From the NCBI RefSeq assembly GCF_000166195.2, contig NZ_CM001403.1, forward strand, positions 2,002,432 through 2,066,431: a DNA stretch of 64,000 bases, in the 5' to 3' direction. Made by a program: the position numbers and the translations under genes. Positions 1 through 8,817 of this stretch are shown here, piece by piece. How positions within the stretch are numbered: the first letter of the stretch is position 1; every line of letters begins with the position of its first letter. The DNA is from Mucilaginibacter paludis DSM 18603 (lineage in GTDB: Bacteria > Bacteroidota > Bacteroidia > Sphingobacteriales > Sphingobacteriaceae). The notes beneath the pieces were generated by a model that was not told the origin of the DNA, ran no database searches, and saw nothing but the letters and a program-made list of their open reading frames with translations.

Positions 1-356
1 CCCTAATTTGGAATATGGCCTTCCCTATCAATAAAAATATGTGGACAAGCTCGTTCACTTTGTATGCCGGTGGATGGAGCCTTTTACTGTTTACCTTATT
101 TTATGGCATTATTGATGTTGCCGGATATAAAAAATGGTGCCAACCCATGGTTTGGATAGGCACTAATTCCATACTCATTTATATGGCCGCGCATGGGTTC
201 ATCAACTTTGAATCAAGCTCGCAATTTCTGTTTGGCGGGCTAATTGACAAGGTGCCCGGGCCATGGCAAAACGCCCTTATTTGGATAGGTGTGTTCATAC
301 TACAGCTTTTATTGTTGCGTTTTCTTTACCGCAGAAAAATTTTTCTTAAATTATAA
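1..356 (+). CDS. DUF5009 / HGSNAT-like membrane acyltransferase, 3' end only
   Basis: Only the last ~118 residues are present; the frame is open to the left edge, so the start lies outside the window. The fragment begins LIWNMAFPINKNMWTSSF, the hallmark block of the DUF5009 group related to heparan-alpha-glucosaminide N-acetyltransferase. Three hydrophobic segments follow (around the LLLFTLFYGIIDV, WIGTNSILIYM and LIWIGVFILQLLLL blocks), and the protein ends in a basic tail. Family members are multi-pass inner-membrane proteins thought to move acetyl groups across the membrane onto sugars; activity is rarely proven in bacteria. It is followed at 60 bp by the symporter, GH28 and GH89 genes in the same direction, so it probably belongs to that sugar operon. 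The family call rests on the C-terminal third only. Confidence 0.75.
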   Translation, partial: LIWNMAFPINKNMWTSSFTLYAGGWSLLLFTLFYGIIDVAGYKKWCQPMVWIGTNSILIYMAAHGFINFESSSQFLFGGLIDKVPGPWQNALIWIGVFILQLLLLRFLYRRKIFLKL

Positions 357-415
357 GCTGAATTGTTGGACATTGTTGCCCAACAAAAACGTATAAACAA
401 AATATAAACCCATTA

Positions 416-2041
416 ATGAATCAGCTACAAACTCTCGACTACGTTGTTTTTGCTATTTACTTTATCATAGTATCCGGTTACGGCTATTATATTTATAACA
501 AAAAACGCTCACAAAGCTTAAATGCCCAGGAGTATTTCCTGGCCGAGGGATCGTTAACCTGGTGGGCCATTGGGGCCTCGTTAATCGCCTCAAATATATC
601 AGCTGAGCATTTTATCGGGATGTCGGGCTCCGGTTTTGCCCTTGGCCTCGCCATTTCGTCTTACGAGTGGATGTCTGCTGCCGCGCTGATCCTGGTAGCT
701 ATTTTTATCATCCCGGTATATCTCAAAAACAGGATATTCACCATGCCGCAGTTCCTTTCGTTAAGGTATAACGACCATGTGAGCACTATTATGGCCGTAT
801 TTTGGCTATTGGTATATGTTTTTGTCAACCTTACCTCCATCATTTACCTGGGTGCGCTGGCCATATCGTCCATATCAACCATCAGTTTCGGCTGGAGCAT
901 AGCCGGCCTTTGTTTCTTCTCCATGATCGTTACTTTGGGTGGCATGAAGGTTATTGGCTATACCGATGTAATACAGGTACTGGTATTAATTATTGGCGGC
1001 CTTATTACTACCTACCTGGCTTTAGAACTGCTGGCCCAGCATTACGGCTTCGGAAATGATATTTTTAAGGCCCTGACGGTATTACGCAGAGATGCACCCG
1101 AGCATTTTCACATGATATTCGATTCATCAAACCCCAATTATAAAGAGTTGCCCGGCATTTCGGTATTAATTGGCGGTATGCTCATCAACAACCTGGCCTA
1201 CTGGGGCTGTAACCAGTACATTGTACAACGCGCCCTGGGTGCCGATTTGCCTACCGCCCGCAAGGGGATACTTTTTGCCGCCTTTTTAAAATTGTTAGTA
1301 CCGGTAATTGCCGTGCTGCCCGGCATTATTATGTACCTGCTGCACAGCAAAGGCATGTTTACCGCCCAAATGAGCGACGGCGGCGTAGTTAAGCCCGACC
1401 ATGCTTACCCAACACTGATTAACCTGCTACCTGCCGGTTTAAAAGGCGTAGCTTTTGCCGCGCTCACCGCAGCCATAGTAGCATCGCTGGCGGGAAAGGC
1501 AAATAGCATATCCACCATTTTTTCGCTGGATATTTACAAAAAATACCTTAATAAAGATGCCGGTGAAAAAAAGATGGTGTTTGTAGGCCGAATAGCGGTA
1601 GTTATAGCCATGGTAATTGCCGCCATTGTTACGCCGTCGCTACGCTCTTTAGATCAGGCTTACCAGTTTATCCAGGAGTATGTCGGTTTTATTTCGCCGG
1701 GCGTGCTGGCTATCTTCCTGTTAGGTTTCTTTTGGAAACGCACTACTGCCACTGCGGCTTTAACAGGCGCTATACTCACCATACCCTTATCAACCGTTCT
1801 TAAATTTTTACCCGTATGGACGCATGGGGCGTTTCCGGATTATCCGTTTCTTGACCGTATGACCATTGATTTTGTGGTGATTGTTGTGGTGATGGCCATC
1901 ATCAGCTTAACTACTAAAAAACCATCAGCAGAACATGTGATCGAGGTAGATACATCCATGTTCCGCATCAACAGGAGTTTTGCCGTAGGCTCCATCATTA
2001 TTTGCGGCGTGCTAACCGCTTTATACACTATCTTTTGGTAA
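416..2041 (+). CDS. SSS-family sodium:solute symporter
   Basis: A 541-residue protein with about 13-14 hydrophobic helices, the normal size of the sodium:solute symporter family (SGLT/PutP type). The N-terminus carries the family's GxxLxWWAIGASLIASNIS-type segment in helices 1-2, followed by HFIGMSGSGFA. The middle has AALTAAIVASLAGKANS, which matches the sodium-binding helix region. Bacteroidota members next to glycoside hydrolases usually import monosaccharides or uronates with sodium; the substrate cannot be read from sequence. It starts 60 bp after the DUF5009 gene and the GH28 start lies 11 bp after its stop, so the three are probably co-transcribed. No clear Shine-Dalgarno is seen, as is usual for the phylum. 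Confidence 0.9.
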   Translation: MNQLQTLDYVVFAIYFIIVSGYGYYIYNKKRSQSLNAQEYFLAEGSLTWWAIGASLIASNISAEHFIGMSGSGFALGLAISSYEWMSAAALILVAIFIIPVYLKNRIFTMPQFLSLRYNDHVSTIMAVFWLLVYVFVNLTSIIYLGALAISSISTISFGWSIAGLCFFSMIVTLGGMKVIGYTDVIQVLVLIIGGLITTYLALELLAQHYGFGNDIFKALTVLRRDAPEHFHMIFDSSNPNYKELPGISVLIGGMLINNLAYWGCNQYIVQRALGADLPTARKGILFAAFLKLLVPVIAVLPGIIMYLLHSKGMFTAQMSDGGVVKPDHAYPTLINLLPAGLKGVAFAALTAAIVASLAGKANSISTIFSLDIYKKYLNKDAGEKKMVFVGRIAVVIAMVIAAIVTPSLRSLDQAYQFIQEYVGFISPGVLAIFLLGFFWKRTTATAALTGAILTIPLSTVLKFLPVWTHGAFPDYPFLDRMTIDFVVIVVVMAIISLTTKKPSAEHVIEVDTSMFRINRSFAVGSIIICGVLTALYTIFW

Positions 2042-2052
2042 ATACATTTTCA

Positions 2053-3624
2053 ATGAAAAACAGGAATAACAATTTTGCTGCCTTGCGCGGCTTATATGCA
2101 AAGGCCTTTTTATACTTGCCTTTTGCGCTGGTAACAACCTGCTTCGCCCAAAGCGGCCCCTACCCTATCACCCGGTATGGCGCACTGCCCGATGGTAAAA
2201 CCGATAATACGCTGGCTATACAAAAGGCCATTAACACCGCTGCAGAAAATGGAGGCGGTACGGTACTGATACCGGCAGGCCAGTTTGTTACGGGTGTTAT
2301 CAACCTTAAATCAAACATCAACCTTCATTTTGAAAACGGGGCGGCCCTGCTGGCCACCACCAACCGTGCAGATTATGGCCCGCAAAAGGCATCGGCATTA
2401 ATTGTGGCTACCGATGCTCAGCACATAGCTATTACCGGCAAAGGAACGATAGATGGCCGTGGCGACGATTTGCTGAAAGACATCTACCGCATGCTTCGCG
2501 CAGGTACCTTAAAGGATGATGAATGGCAAACTTATAACGACTGGCACCAAATGCGCCCTGCCGAAAGTAACCGCCCCCATCTTATTGATTTTATAAAGTG
2601 CAGCGATGTAACCATTAAAAACATCACCATTAAAAACGGCTTATGCTGGATACAGGATTACCGAAGCTGCCAGGATATGGTGATTGACAGCATTACCGTT
2701 GTAAGCAATACCTTTTTAAACAACGATGGCATTGATTTGGTTGATTGCAAAAATGTTAAGCTAAGCAATAGTTTTTTTAACGTGGCCGATGACGGCATCT
2801 GCTTAAAATCTTCCGACCCGAACGGGGCCTGCGAAAACATTGATATATCGCATTGCCGCATCCGCTCGAGTGCCAGCGCCTTTAAAATGGGAACCGCGTC
2901 TTTCGGTGGCTTTAAAAAAATAAAGGTGCGCGATATTGAGGTTTACGATACCTTCCGCTCGGCCATCGCCATTGAAACCGTTGACGGGGGTTTGATTGAG
3001 GATATCGATATCAGGAATGTAACCGCCAGAAATACGGGCAACGCCATTTTTATCCGCTTAGGCCAACGCAATAAAAAAGCTGCCCCCGGTATATTGCGCA
3101 GGGTTTATATAGGCCAGGTAAAAGCCCAGGTGCCTGCGGGAAAACCCGACAAGGGATACCCCATGGACGGCCCCGAGGTGAGGTTTAAACACCACGTATT
3201 CCCATCATCCATCGCGGGCATCCCCGGGCACCAGGTAGAGGATGTTACTTTAGAGGATATCGACATAACATATGAGGGCACTTCAAAAACAGATTATACC
3301 AAATACAACTTTGATAACCTGGCCAATATTCCCGAAGCTATTAGTGATTATCCAGAGTTTTCCATGTTTGGCGAATTACCTGCATGGGGCTTTTATGCAA
3401 GGCATGCCAATGGTGTAACGCTAAAAAACATCAAGCTTAGCTACCTGAAGAACGATTTACGTACCGCCTGCATTTTTGATGATGTGAATAAACTGAATAT
3501 CGACGGTATCCGCATCAATAAAATGCAAAGCAAGCCAACGGTTGTGATCAGCAATTCAACAACACCAACCGTTAAACGCATCACCGTAGCAGGTAAAACA
3601 GACAAGCAAATCCTGATCAAGTAA
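2053..3624 (+). CDS. GH28-family (polygalacturonase-like) secreted glycosidase
   Basis: A 523-residue right-handed beta-helix protein. The ATG at 2053 is preferred over an earlier in-frame ATG at 2002 because it gives a signal peptide (basic start, LYLPFALVTTCFAQ) and avoids overlap with the symporter. The N-terminal YGALPDGKTDNTLAIQKAI block is typical of GH28 and pectate-lyase-like helices. Catalytic acidic residues appear in NND225GID and AD246-D247G. The third and fourth classical motifs (GHG and RIK) are not present: SASAFKMGT and RSAIAIE stand where they are expected. It may therefore be a divergent exo-acting or rhamnogalacturonan-type member rather than a true endo-polygalacturonase. 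It lies between the transporter and a GH89 enzyme. Confidence 0.82.
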   Translation: MKNRNNNFAALRGLYAKAFLYLPFALVTTCFAQSGPYPITRYGALPDGKTDNTLAIQKAINTAAENGGGTVLIPAGQFVTGVINLKSNINLHFENGAALLATTNRADYGPQKASALIVATDAQHIAITGKGTIDGRGDDLLKDIYRMLRAGTLKDDEWQTYNDWHQMRPAESNRPHLIDFIKCSDVTIKNITIKNGLCWIQDYRSCQDMVIDSITVVSNTFLNNDGIDLVDCKNVKLSNSFFNVADDGICLKSSDPNGACENIDISHCRIRSSASAFKMGTASFGGFKKIKVRDIEVYDTFRSAIAIETVDGGLIEDIDIRNVTARNTGNAIFIRLGQRNKKAAPGILRRVYIGQVKAQVPAGKPDKGYPMDGPEVRFKHHVFPSSIAGIPGHQVEDVTLEDIDITYEGTSKTDYTKYNFDNLANIPEAISDYPEFSMFGELPAWGFYARHANGVTLKNIKLSYLKNDLRTACIFDDVNKLNIDGIRINKMQSKPTVVISNSTTPTVKRITVAGKTDKQILIK

Positions 3625-3677
3625 ACAGATTGCCCCAGGGGCTATTGGCATATTTGAGCTTAAACATTTCGTATATC

Positions 3678-5879
3678 ATGAGCATATCTAAAATATCGGT
3701 TTTTTGCGCGCTTTTCATGCTTCCTTTTTTTGCGCAGGCTCAAAACCCGCAACAAGAGTCGTACGCGCTTATTAAACGGCTTATCCCGCAAAGGGCTCAA
3801 AGCTTTGTTGTTCAAACTACGGGTATGAGTTCCGGCCATGATTGTTTTGAAATAGAAAGTAAAAACGGCAAAATTATTTTGCGGGGCAATAATGGCGTAG
3901 CCATAGCATCTGCCCTGTACTATTACCTTACCGAATATGGCCATTGCCAGGTTACATGGAACGGCACCAACCTTAAACTACCAGCCAAATTGCCGCTGGT
4001 AAAAAACAAGATCCGCAAAGAAACGCCTTACCAATACCGCTATTACCTCAACTACTGCACCTTTAACTACAGCATGAGCTGGTGGGACTGGCAGCGCTGG
4101 GAAAAAGAGATTGATTGGATGGCGCTGCACGGCATTAATATGCCGCTTGCTATTACCGGCGAAGAGTATACCTGGTATAAGGTATATACCGAACTCGGTT
4201 TTACCGGCGACGATTTAAAAGGCTTTTTTACCGGCCCATCCTACTTCTCGTGGTTTTGGATGGGCAATATGGATAGCTGGGGCGGCCCCTTGCCGCTGCG
4301 CTGGATGCAAACCCACTTTGATTTGCAAAAGAAAATCATAGCGCGCGAAAGGGCCCTGGGCATGAAACCCGTACTGCCCGCCTTTACCGGGCACGTGCCT
4401 GCCGCCTTTAAAAACAAATACCCAACAGCCAAGCTTAAAACCACCAACTGGAAAAACGGCTTTGCCGATACCTACATCCTTGACTCGGCCGACCCGATGT
4501 TTGCCCGCATAGGCCAGTTATTTTTACAGAAGCAAACCGCCCTGCTGGGTACCGATCATTTATACTCGGCTGATACCTTTAACGAGAACGAGCCACCATC
4601 CGACGAACCCGAATACTTGGGCAAATTATCCGAACGCGTATATCAGGGCATGCACCAAGCAGATACCGCTGCTGTATGGGTAATGCAGGGCTGGTTGTTT
4701 TACAGTGATCGTAAATTTTGGAAACCCGAGCAAACACGAGCCTTATTAAAGGCCGTACCCGATGATAAAATGATCATCCTCGACCTGGCTACCGAAATTG
4801 AACCCGTATGGAAGCGCACCGAGGCCTTTTACGGCAAACCCTGGATTTGGAACATGCTGAACAATTTTGGCGCTAACACCAACCTTTTCGGCAGGATGGA
4901 TTCGGCGGCAAAGGGGCCTGCCGAAGCTTACCATGACCCTAAAAGCGGCCAGATGAAAGGTATTGGCCTCACCATGGAGGGTATTGAACAAAACCCGGTA
5001 TTGTATGATTTGCTGACAGATAATACCTGGCGAAACCAGCCCATTAATGTGGATGAATGGCTACCAAAATACGTACTTAACCGCTACGGCAAGCCTAACG
5101 CCCAAGCCCAAAAAGCCTGGAATATTTTACGAAAAACGGTGTACAGCGTCCTCGCCGACCGCTACATACGCGACGGTGCCGAATCCATCATACAGGCGCG
5201 CCCAACTACCGATAGCTCGAGCCGCTGGGCACGTACAACCTTAAACTATGAACCCAAGGCTTTGCTTCCGGCCTGGCAAGCCATGATCAAAGCATCGGAG
5301 GATTTATCTACGAGCGACGGTTTCCGGTTCGACCTGGTTGACCTCTCCCGGCAGGTATTGGCTAATTATGCCTTCACCCTACAGCGCCGGTTTGTACTGG
5401 CCCATCAGCAAAAAGACGCAGCAGCCTTTAAAAAACACAGTGCCGAATTTATTGAGCTGATACAGGATATGGACCAACTGCTGGCTACCCGCAAAGATTT
5501 TTTACTGGGCCCCTGGGTTGCCGATGCCCGCCGCTGCGGCGCAACCGTTAGCGAAAAGGCGCTATACGAAATGAACGCCAAAGACCTGATTACCCTATGG
5601 GGCGATAAGGATTGCCCGCTGAACGAGTACGCCTGCAGGCAATGGAGCGGCCTGCTCAACGATTTTTACAAACCCCGCTGGCAACAATATTTTGAACAGA
5701 TAAACCTCGACCTAACCGGCAAAAAACCATTTGATAAAGAAGCCTTTGAACGGAAAATAAAAAGCTGGGAATGGCAGTGGGTAAACGCCCGGAAAGATTA
5801 CCCGGTAAAGCCGCAGGGCGATCCGGTTTTAGAGGCAAGGAAGCTGTATAAGAAGTATTGGGGCAGGATAAATGTGTAA
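3678..5879 (+). CDS. Alpha-N-acetylglucosaminidase, GH89 (NAGLU-like)
   Basis: A 733-residue exported enzyme. The start at 3678 gives a clear signal peptide (ISVFCALFMLPFFAQAQ). It has the three-part NAGLU layout: a small N-terminal domain (about 25-115), a TIM-barrel with NYCTFNYSMSWWDWQRWEKE and HGINMPLAITGEE, and a helical C-terminal domain. The two expected catalytic glutamates are present: E303 in DTFNENEPP and E434 in MEGIEQN, 131 residues apart, essentially the spacing of human NAGLU (E316/E446). It should remove terminal alpha-linked GlcNAc. It is the last gene of the run and is followed by repeat DNA. The pairing with an HGSNAT-like gene is discussed in the findings. Confidence 0.95.
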   Translation: MSISKISVFCALFMLPFFAQAQNPQQESYALIKRLIPQRAQSFVVQTTGMSSGHDCFEIESKNGKIILRGNNGVAIASALYYYLTEYGHCQVTWNGTNLKLPAKLPLVKNKIRKETPYQYRYYLNYCTFNYSMSWWDWQRWEKEIDWMALHGINMPLAITGEEYTWYKVYTELGFTGDDLKGFFTGPSYFSWFWMGNMDSWGGPLPLRWMQTHFDLQKKIIARERALGMKPVLPAFTGHVPAAFKNKYPTAKLKTTNWKNGFADTYILDSADPMFARIGQLFLQKQTALLGTDHLYSADTFNENEPPSDEPEYLGKLSERVYQGMHQADTAAVWVMQGWLFYSDRKFWKPEQTRALLKAVPDDKMIILDLATEIEPVWKRTEAFYGKPWIWNMLNNFGANTNLFGRMDSAAKGPAEAYHDPKSGQMKGIGLTMEGIEQNPVLYDLLTDNTWRNQPINVDEWLPKYVLNRYGKPNAQAQKAWNILRKTVYSVLADRYIRDGAESIIQARPTTDSSSRWARTTLNYEPKALLPAWQAMIKASEDLSTSDGFRFDLVDLSRQVLANYAFTLQRRFVLAHQQKDAAAFKKHSAEFIELIQDMDQLLATRKDFLLGPWVADARRCGATVSEKALYEMNAKDLITLWGDKDCPLNEYACRQWSGLLNDFYKPRWQQYFEQINLDLTGKKPFDKEAFERKIKSWEWQWVNARKDYPVKPQGDPVLEARKLYKKYWGRINV

Positions 5880-5930
5880 TCCATGTGACATGGATGTAAT
5901 GGGCTGGATGTTTACATCTTTTGCAGTACC

Positions 5931-6305
5931 GTCCGCTGCCGCAAGGGTCCCCCTTGTGGCCCGCCTGCTAAGTATACATTATGCTTTCAGGTGGCCTATG
6001 TGATTATACCTTTCACCAACCCTTGAGCCCCTGCATAGCCGCGTGCGCTGCTGTGCAGATAATCGTAGTTTTTTTTCAAAATCGACTGCAAGCGTTGTTA
6101 TGTATATACCAAACCATCAAAATATAAAAGTCGCCAAATACATCTATCCAAACTCACAAAATATAATCCTTCCCGATTTTGAATTTATAAATCTACGGCT
6201 CACCTGTTAAAAATACAAAATCGCGAAATATAATATAACATCCCGGATTGGGCTATTCAATACTTAGCATGCAGACCACAAGGGTGACCCTTGCGGTAGC
6301 GCGGA
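5931..6305. repeat. MITE-like palindromic repeat, copy A
   Basis: About 375 bp bounded by inverted arms of about 45 bp. The left arm begins CCGCTGCCGCAAGGGTCCCC and runs through CTGCTAAGTATA; the right arm is its inverse, ending CACAAGGGTGACCCTTGCGG. Each arm holds its own small hairpin (CCGCAAGGG/CCCTTGTGG). The interior shares a 26-bp exact match with copy B (6151-6176 = 7110-7135) and other matched blocks. There is no coding capacity. This is the form expected of a non-autonomous element; no transposase for it is visible in the window. Confidence 0.7.
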
Positions 6306-6343
6306 ACACACCTCGCGCCAGTTGAGGGACTGCCCAGGACTAT

Positions 6344-6904
6344 TTAAGAAAAGACATTGGGTGGCCCAAGTTTTTTATTCAATAGATTTGTTTGGAAGTC
6401 GCTCTTTTTAATTATACAATCATGCTTTTTTAAATGTTTTCCGATTGCACATTGAATAATTTTCACCCTTGTTTTAGCTGTCTTAAAGTATAAACTTTCA
6501 ATAAATACATATTCTAAATCATTATTAATCATATAGATAACCATTATAATTTCCAGATAAGCAAGCCCATGAAAAGGAATAAGATATTCAACCTTAGATA
6601 TATCCGACCAATTATAATTTATTGTTTTATCCTTTCTTTTTATTAACAAACTATTTTCAGAAATCACTAAAAGAGAATTAGCATAAAACCTTGTCGCAAA
6701 TGCACAAAAAAAACCTACAAATACACTAAAAAACAAAAAAAACATTGTTACACTTAAGCTGCCCGCCACTAGTCCGGTCAAAATCATCAAAATAAGAACA
6801 ACAAAAAATGGCCAATATGCCAAACCTCCCTTTATAGCAAATTCTTTATAGGAACAATAATAAGATACCTTAAGTGATATTTCCTCCTGTTTTTGTCTGT
6901 TCAT
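6344..6904 (-). CDS. Small YcxB-like membrane protein (hypothetical)
   Basis: A 186-residue protein with two adjacent transmembrane helices at about 30-48 and 53-72, followed by a hydrophilic domain that starts VISENSLLIKRKDKTINYNWSD. That layout resembles YcxB-like or PH-domain membrane proteins, a family without a clear biochemical role. The gene is noticeably A+T-rich and stands alone between two copies of the same palindromic repeat (5931-6305 and 6991-7255), which suggests a mobile cargo or an insertion hot spot. The family assignment is tentative; the reading frame itself looks real because the hydropathy pattern is coherent. Confidence 0.6.
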   Translation of the reverse strand: MNRQKQEEISLKVSYYCSYKEFAIKGGLAYWPFFVVLILMILTGLVAGSLSVTMFFLFFSVFVGFFCAFATRFYANSLLVISENSLLIKRKDKTINYNWSDISKVEYLIPFHGLAYLEIIMVIYMINNDLEYVFIESLYFKTAKTRVKIIQCAIGKHLKKHDCIIKKSDFQTNLLNKKLGPPNVFS

Positions 6905-6990
6905 AAGTTTATAGTTGTGGATATATTAACCAAATTTTATTTCACATCTTTCTACTGAAATCTGTGAGTATTCCTAATTGTACAATTCCT

Positions 6991-7255
6991 CCCCCGCTGC
7001 CGCAAGGATCCCCCTTGTGGCCTGCATGCTAAATATGCACTATGCTTTTCGTAAAAACCATCAAAATATAGCAGTCGCATAAAAACATCTATGCAAAACA
7101 TAGCCACTAAACTCACAAAATATAATCCTTCCCGAATTTACAATTACGGCTCATTTATAAAATACAAAATTGCAAAATAGGATAACATCACGATTTGACT
7201 TATTCAATACTTAGCATGCGGGGAGCCCACACGGGAGACCCTTTCGGTAGCGGAG
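6991..7255. repeat. MITE-like palindromic repeat, copy B
   Basis: A shorter version (about 265 bp) of copy A in the same orientation. It has the left arm CCGCTGCCGCAAGGATCCCC, the shared interior blocks (ACCATCAAAATATA and the 26-bp identity at 7110-7135), and a diverged inverted right arm ending in CTTTCGGTAGCGG. Compared with copy A it lacks roughly 60-100 bp just inside the left arm. It ends 160 bp before the beta-lactamase-fold gene. Confidence 0.68.
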
Positions 7256-7417
7256 GGATTTATTTACTGACATTATTAACATTTTCCTGAAATATCCCCC
7301 CGTCACGCAGTAGATTAAATTTAAACAGGGAATACAGCCGCATCCATTACCATCCTCCTAAATGCAAGTTTTATATTAGTAGGATAAACACTATATTAAC
7401 ATTTCAAATCACATCCG

Positions 7418-8494
7418 ATGATAAAAAAAACTCACGCGTTTTTATTTTTATTCATGCTCCCGCTCTTACAGAGTTGCACCTTTTCGCAAACTTTTAATAA
7501 GGCCAAGTTAGACAGCTTTTTTGTCGCGCTGAATACGCATGACCAAAGTATGGGTAGTATCACTATCTCCGTTAACGGCGTATTGGTTTATCAAAATGCA
7601 ATTGGTTACACGCAGATAAATAAAGGATTAAAAACACTATCGACAATTAAAACTGAATACCGTATAGGCTCTATCAGTAAAATGTTTACCGGTACAATGG
7701 TTCTCCAATTGATCGATGAAGGCAAACTTGACCTTGAAACGCCATTGGCCACTTTTTTCCCGCAACTCCCTAATGCCGGAAAAATCACCATAGCAGAAAT
7801 GCTCGACCATCGCAGCGGTCTTCATAACTTTACGAGTGATTCGCTTTTTATTCGTTATATGACCACTCCCAAATCAGAAGCCGAAATGATTGCCATTTTT
7901 GCCAAGCAGAAGCCTGATTTTGAGCCGGATGAAAAATTCGAATACTGCAATACCAATTTCGTATTGCTGGGTTATATCATTGAGAAATTGACGGGTAAAA
8001 CTTATGCCCAGGAATTAAAAAAACGTATCACCTCAAAAATAGGATTGGCCGATACCTATTACGGTGCTAAAATCAACCCTTCCAAAAATGAAGCATACTC
8101 TTATAAATATGCAGGACAATGGATGCCAATACCCGAAACAGATATGAGTATTCCCGGTGGGGCAGGTGCTATTGTATCTACATCTACTGACCTTGTTAAA
8201 TTTATATATGCACTTTTCGCAGGAAAACTCATTAGCCAGAAAAGTTTAGAACTGATGAAAACGATGAACGGCCAATATGGTATGGCCATGTATACCATGT
8301 TGTTTTCTGATAAAAAAGGCTATGGACATGGTGGAGACATTGACGGATTTCATAGCGAACTTTTTTATTTACCACAAGAGAAGTTAGCAATAGCTTATAC
8401 TTGTAATGGAATGCGAATCCCTATACATAATATAATGGTAGATGCTATACGCATATACTTTAACAAGCCATACACAATTCCAGAGTTTAAATAA
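7418..8494 (+). CDS. Class C beta-lactamase-fold serine hydrolase, lipoprotein
   Basis: A 358-residue protein of the beta-lactamase class C / D-aminopeptidase superfamily. A lipoprotein signal ends in LLQSC20. All three active-site motifs are visible: S85-I-S-K88 (SxxK), Y176-C-N178 (YxN) and H304-G-G306 (HGG replacing KTG). With HGG and a short C-terminus it is more likely an esterase or peptidase acting on D-amino acid or ester substrates at the cell surface than an antibiotic-hydrolysing enzyme. It is monocistronic, with palindromic repeat DNA on both sides. Confidence 0.87.
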   Translation: MIKKTHAFLFLFMLPLLQSCTFSQTFNKAKLDSFFVALNTHDQSMGSITISVNGVLVYQNAIGYTQINKGLKTLSTIKTEYRIGSISKMFTGTMVLQLIDEGKLDLETPLATFFPQLPNAGKITIAEMLDHRSGLHNFTSDSLFIRYMTTPKSEAEMIAIFAKQKPDFEPDEKFEYCNTNFVLLGYIIEKLTGKTYAQELKKRITSKIGLADTYYGAKINPSKNEAYSYKYAGQWMPIPETDMSIPGGAGAIVSTSTDLVKFIYALFAGKLISQKSLELMKTMNGQYGMAMYTMLFSDKKGYGHGGDIDGFHSELFYLPQEKLAIAYTCNGMRIPIHNIMVDAIRIYFNKPYTIPEFK

Positions 8495-8550
8495 TGATTC
8501 GAAACCTCAATATTCCGAGTGTCATGTTAAGTTAAAATTGTTGGATAAAG

Positions 8551-8610
8551 CCGCTGCCGCAAGGGTTCCCCTTGTGGCCCGCCTGCTAAGTATACGTTAT
8601 GCTTTTAGGC
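8551..8610. repeat. Solo arm of the palindromic repeat, copy C
   Basis: A single left-type arm (CCGCTGCCGCAAGGGTTCCC, then CTTGTGGCCCGCCTGCTAAG and TATGCTTTTAGGCGG), nearly identical to the left arm of copy A. No matching right arm was found before the SDR gene at 8818, so this is either a remnant or an independent REP-like hairpin unit. Confidence 0.65.
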
Positions 8611-8817
8611 GGATAAACTATGTAAATCTACAAAACCGGCTACAAAAGGGTATTATATACATAATCTATTTTGGGGTTAATACGTGGTATGCGCTTTGAC
8701 TTGGCTGTGCGGAAGGTCAAATCCGGCTATTCTCAATTCGACTACAAATGCCCTCAATTTGGCTACGTTAAGGTCATACCCGTTATCGACATTTGTTGAG
8801 TTAAATAAAAAAACAAT

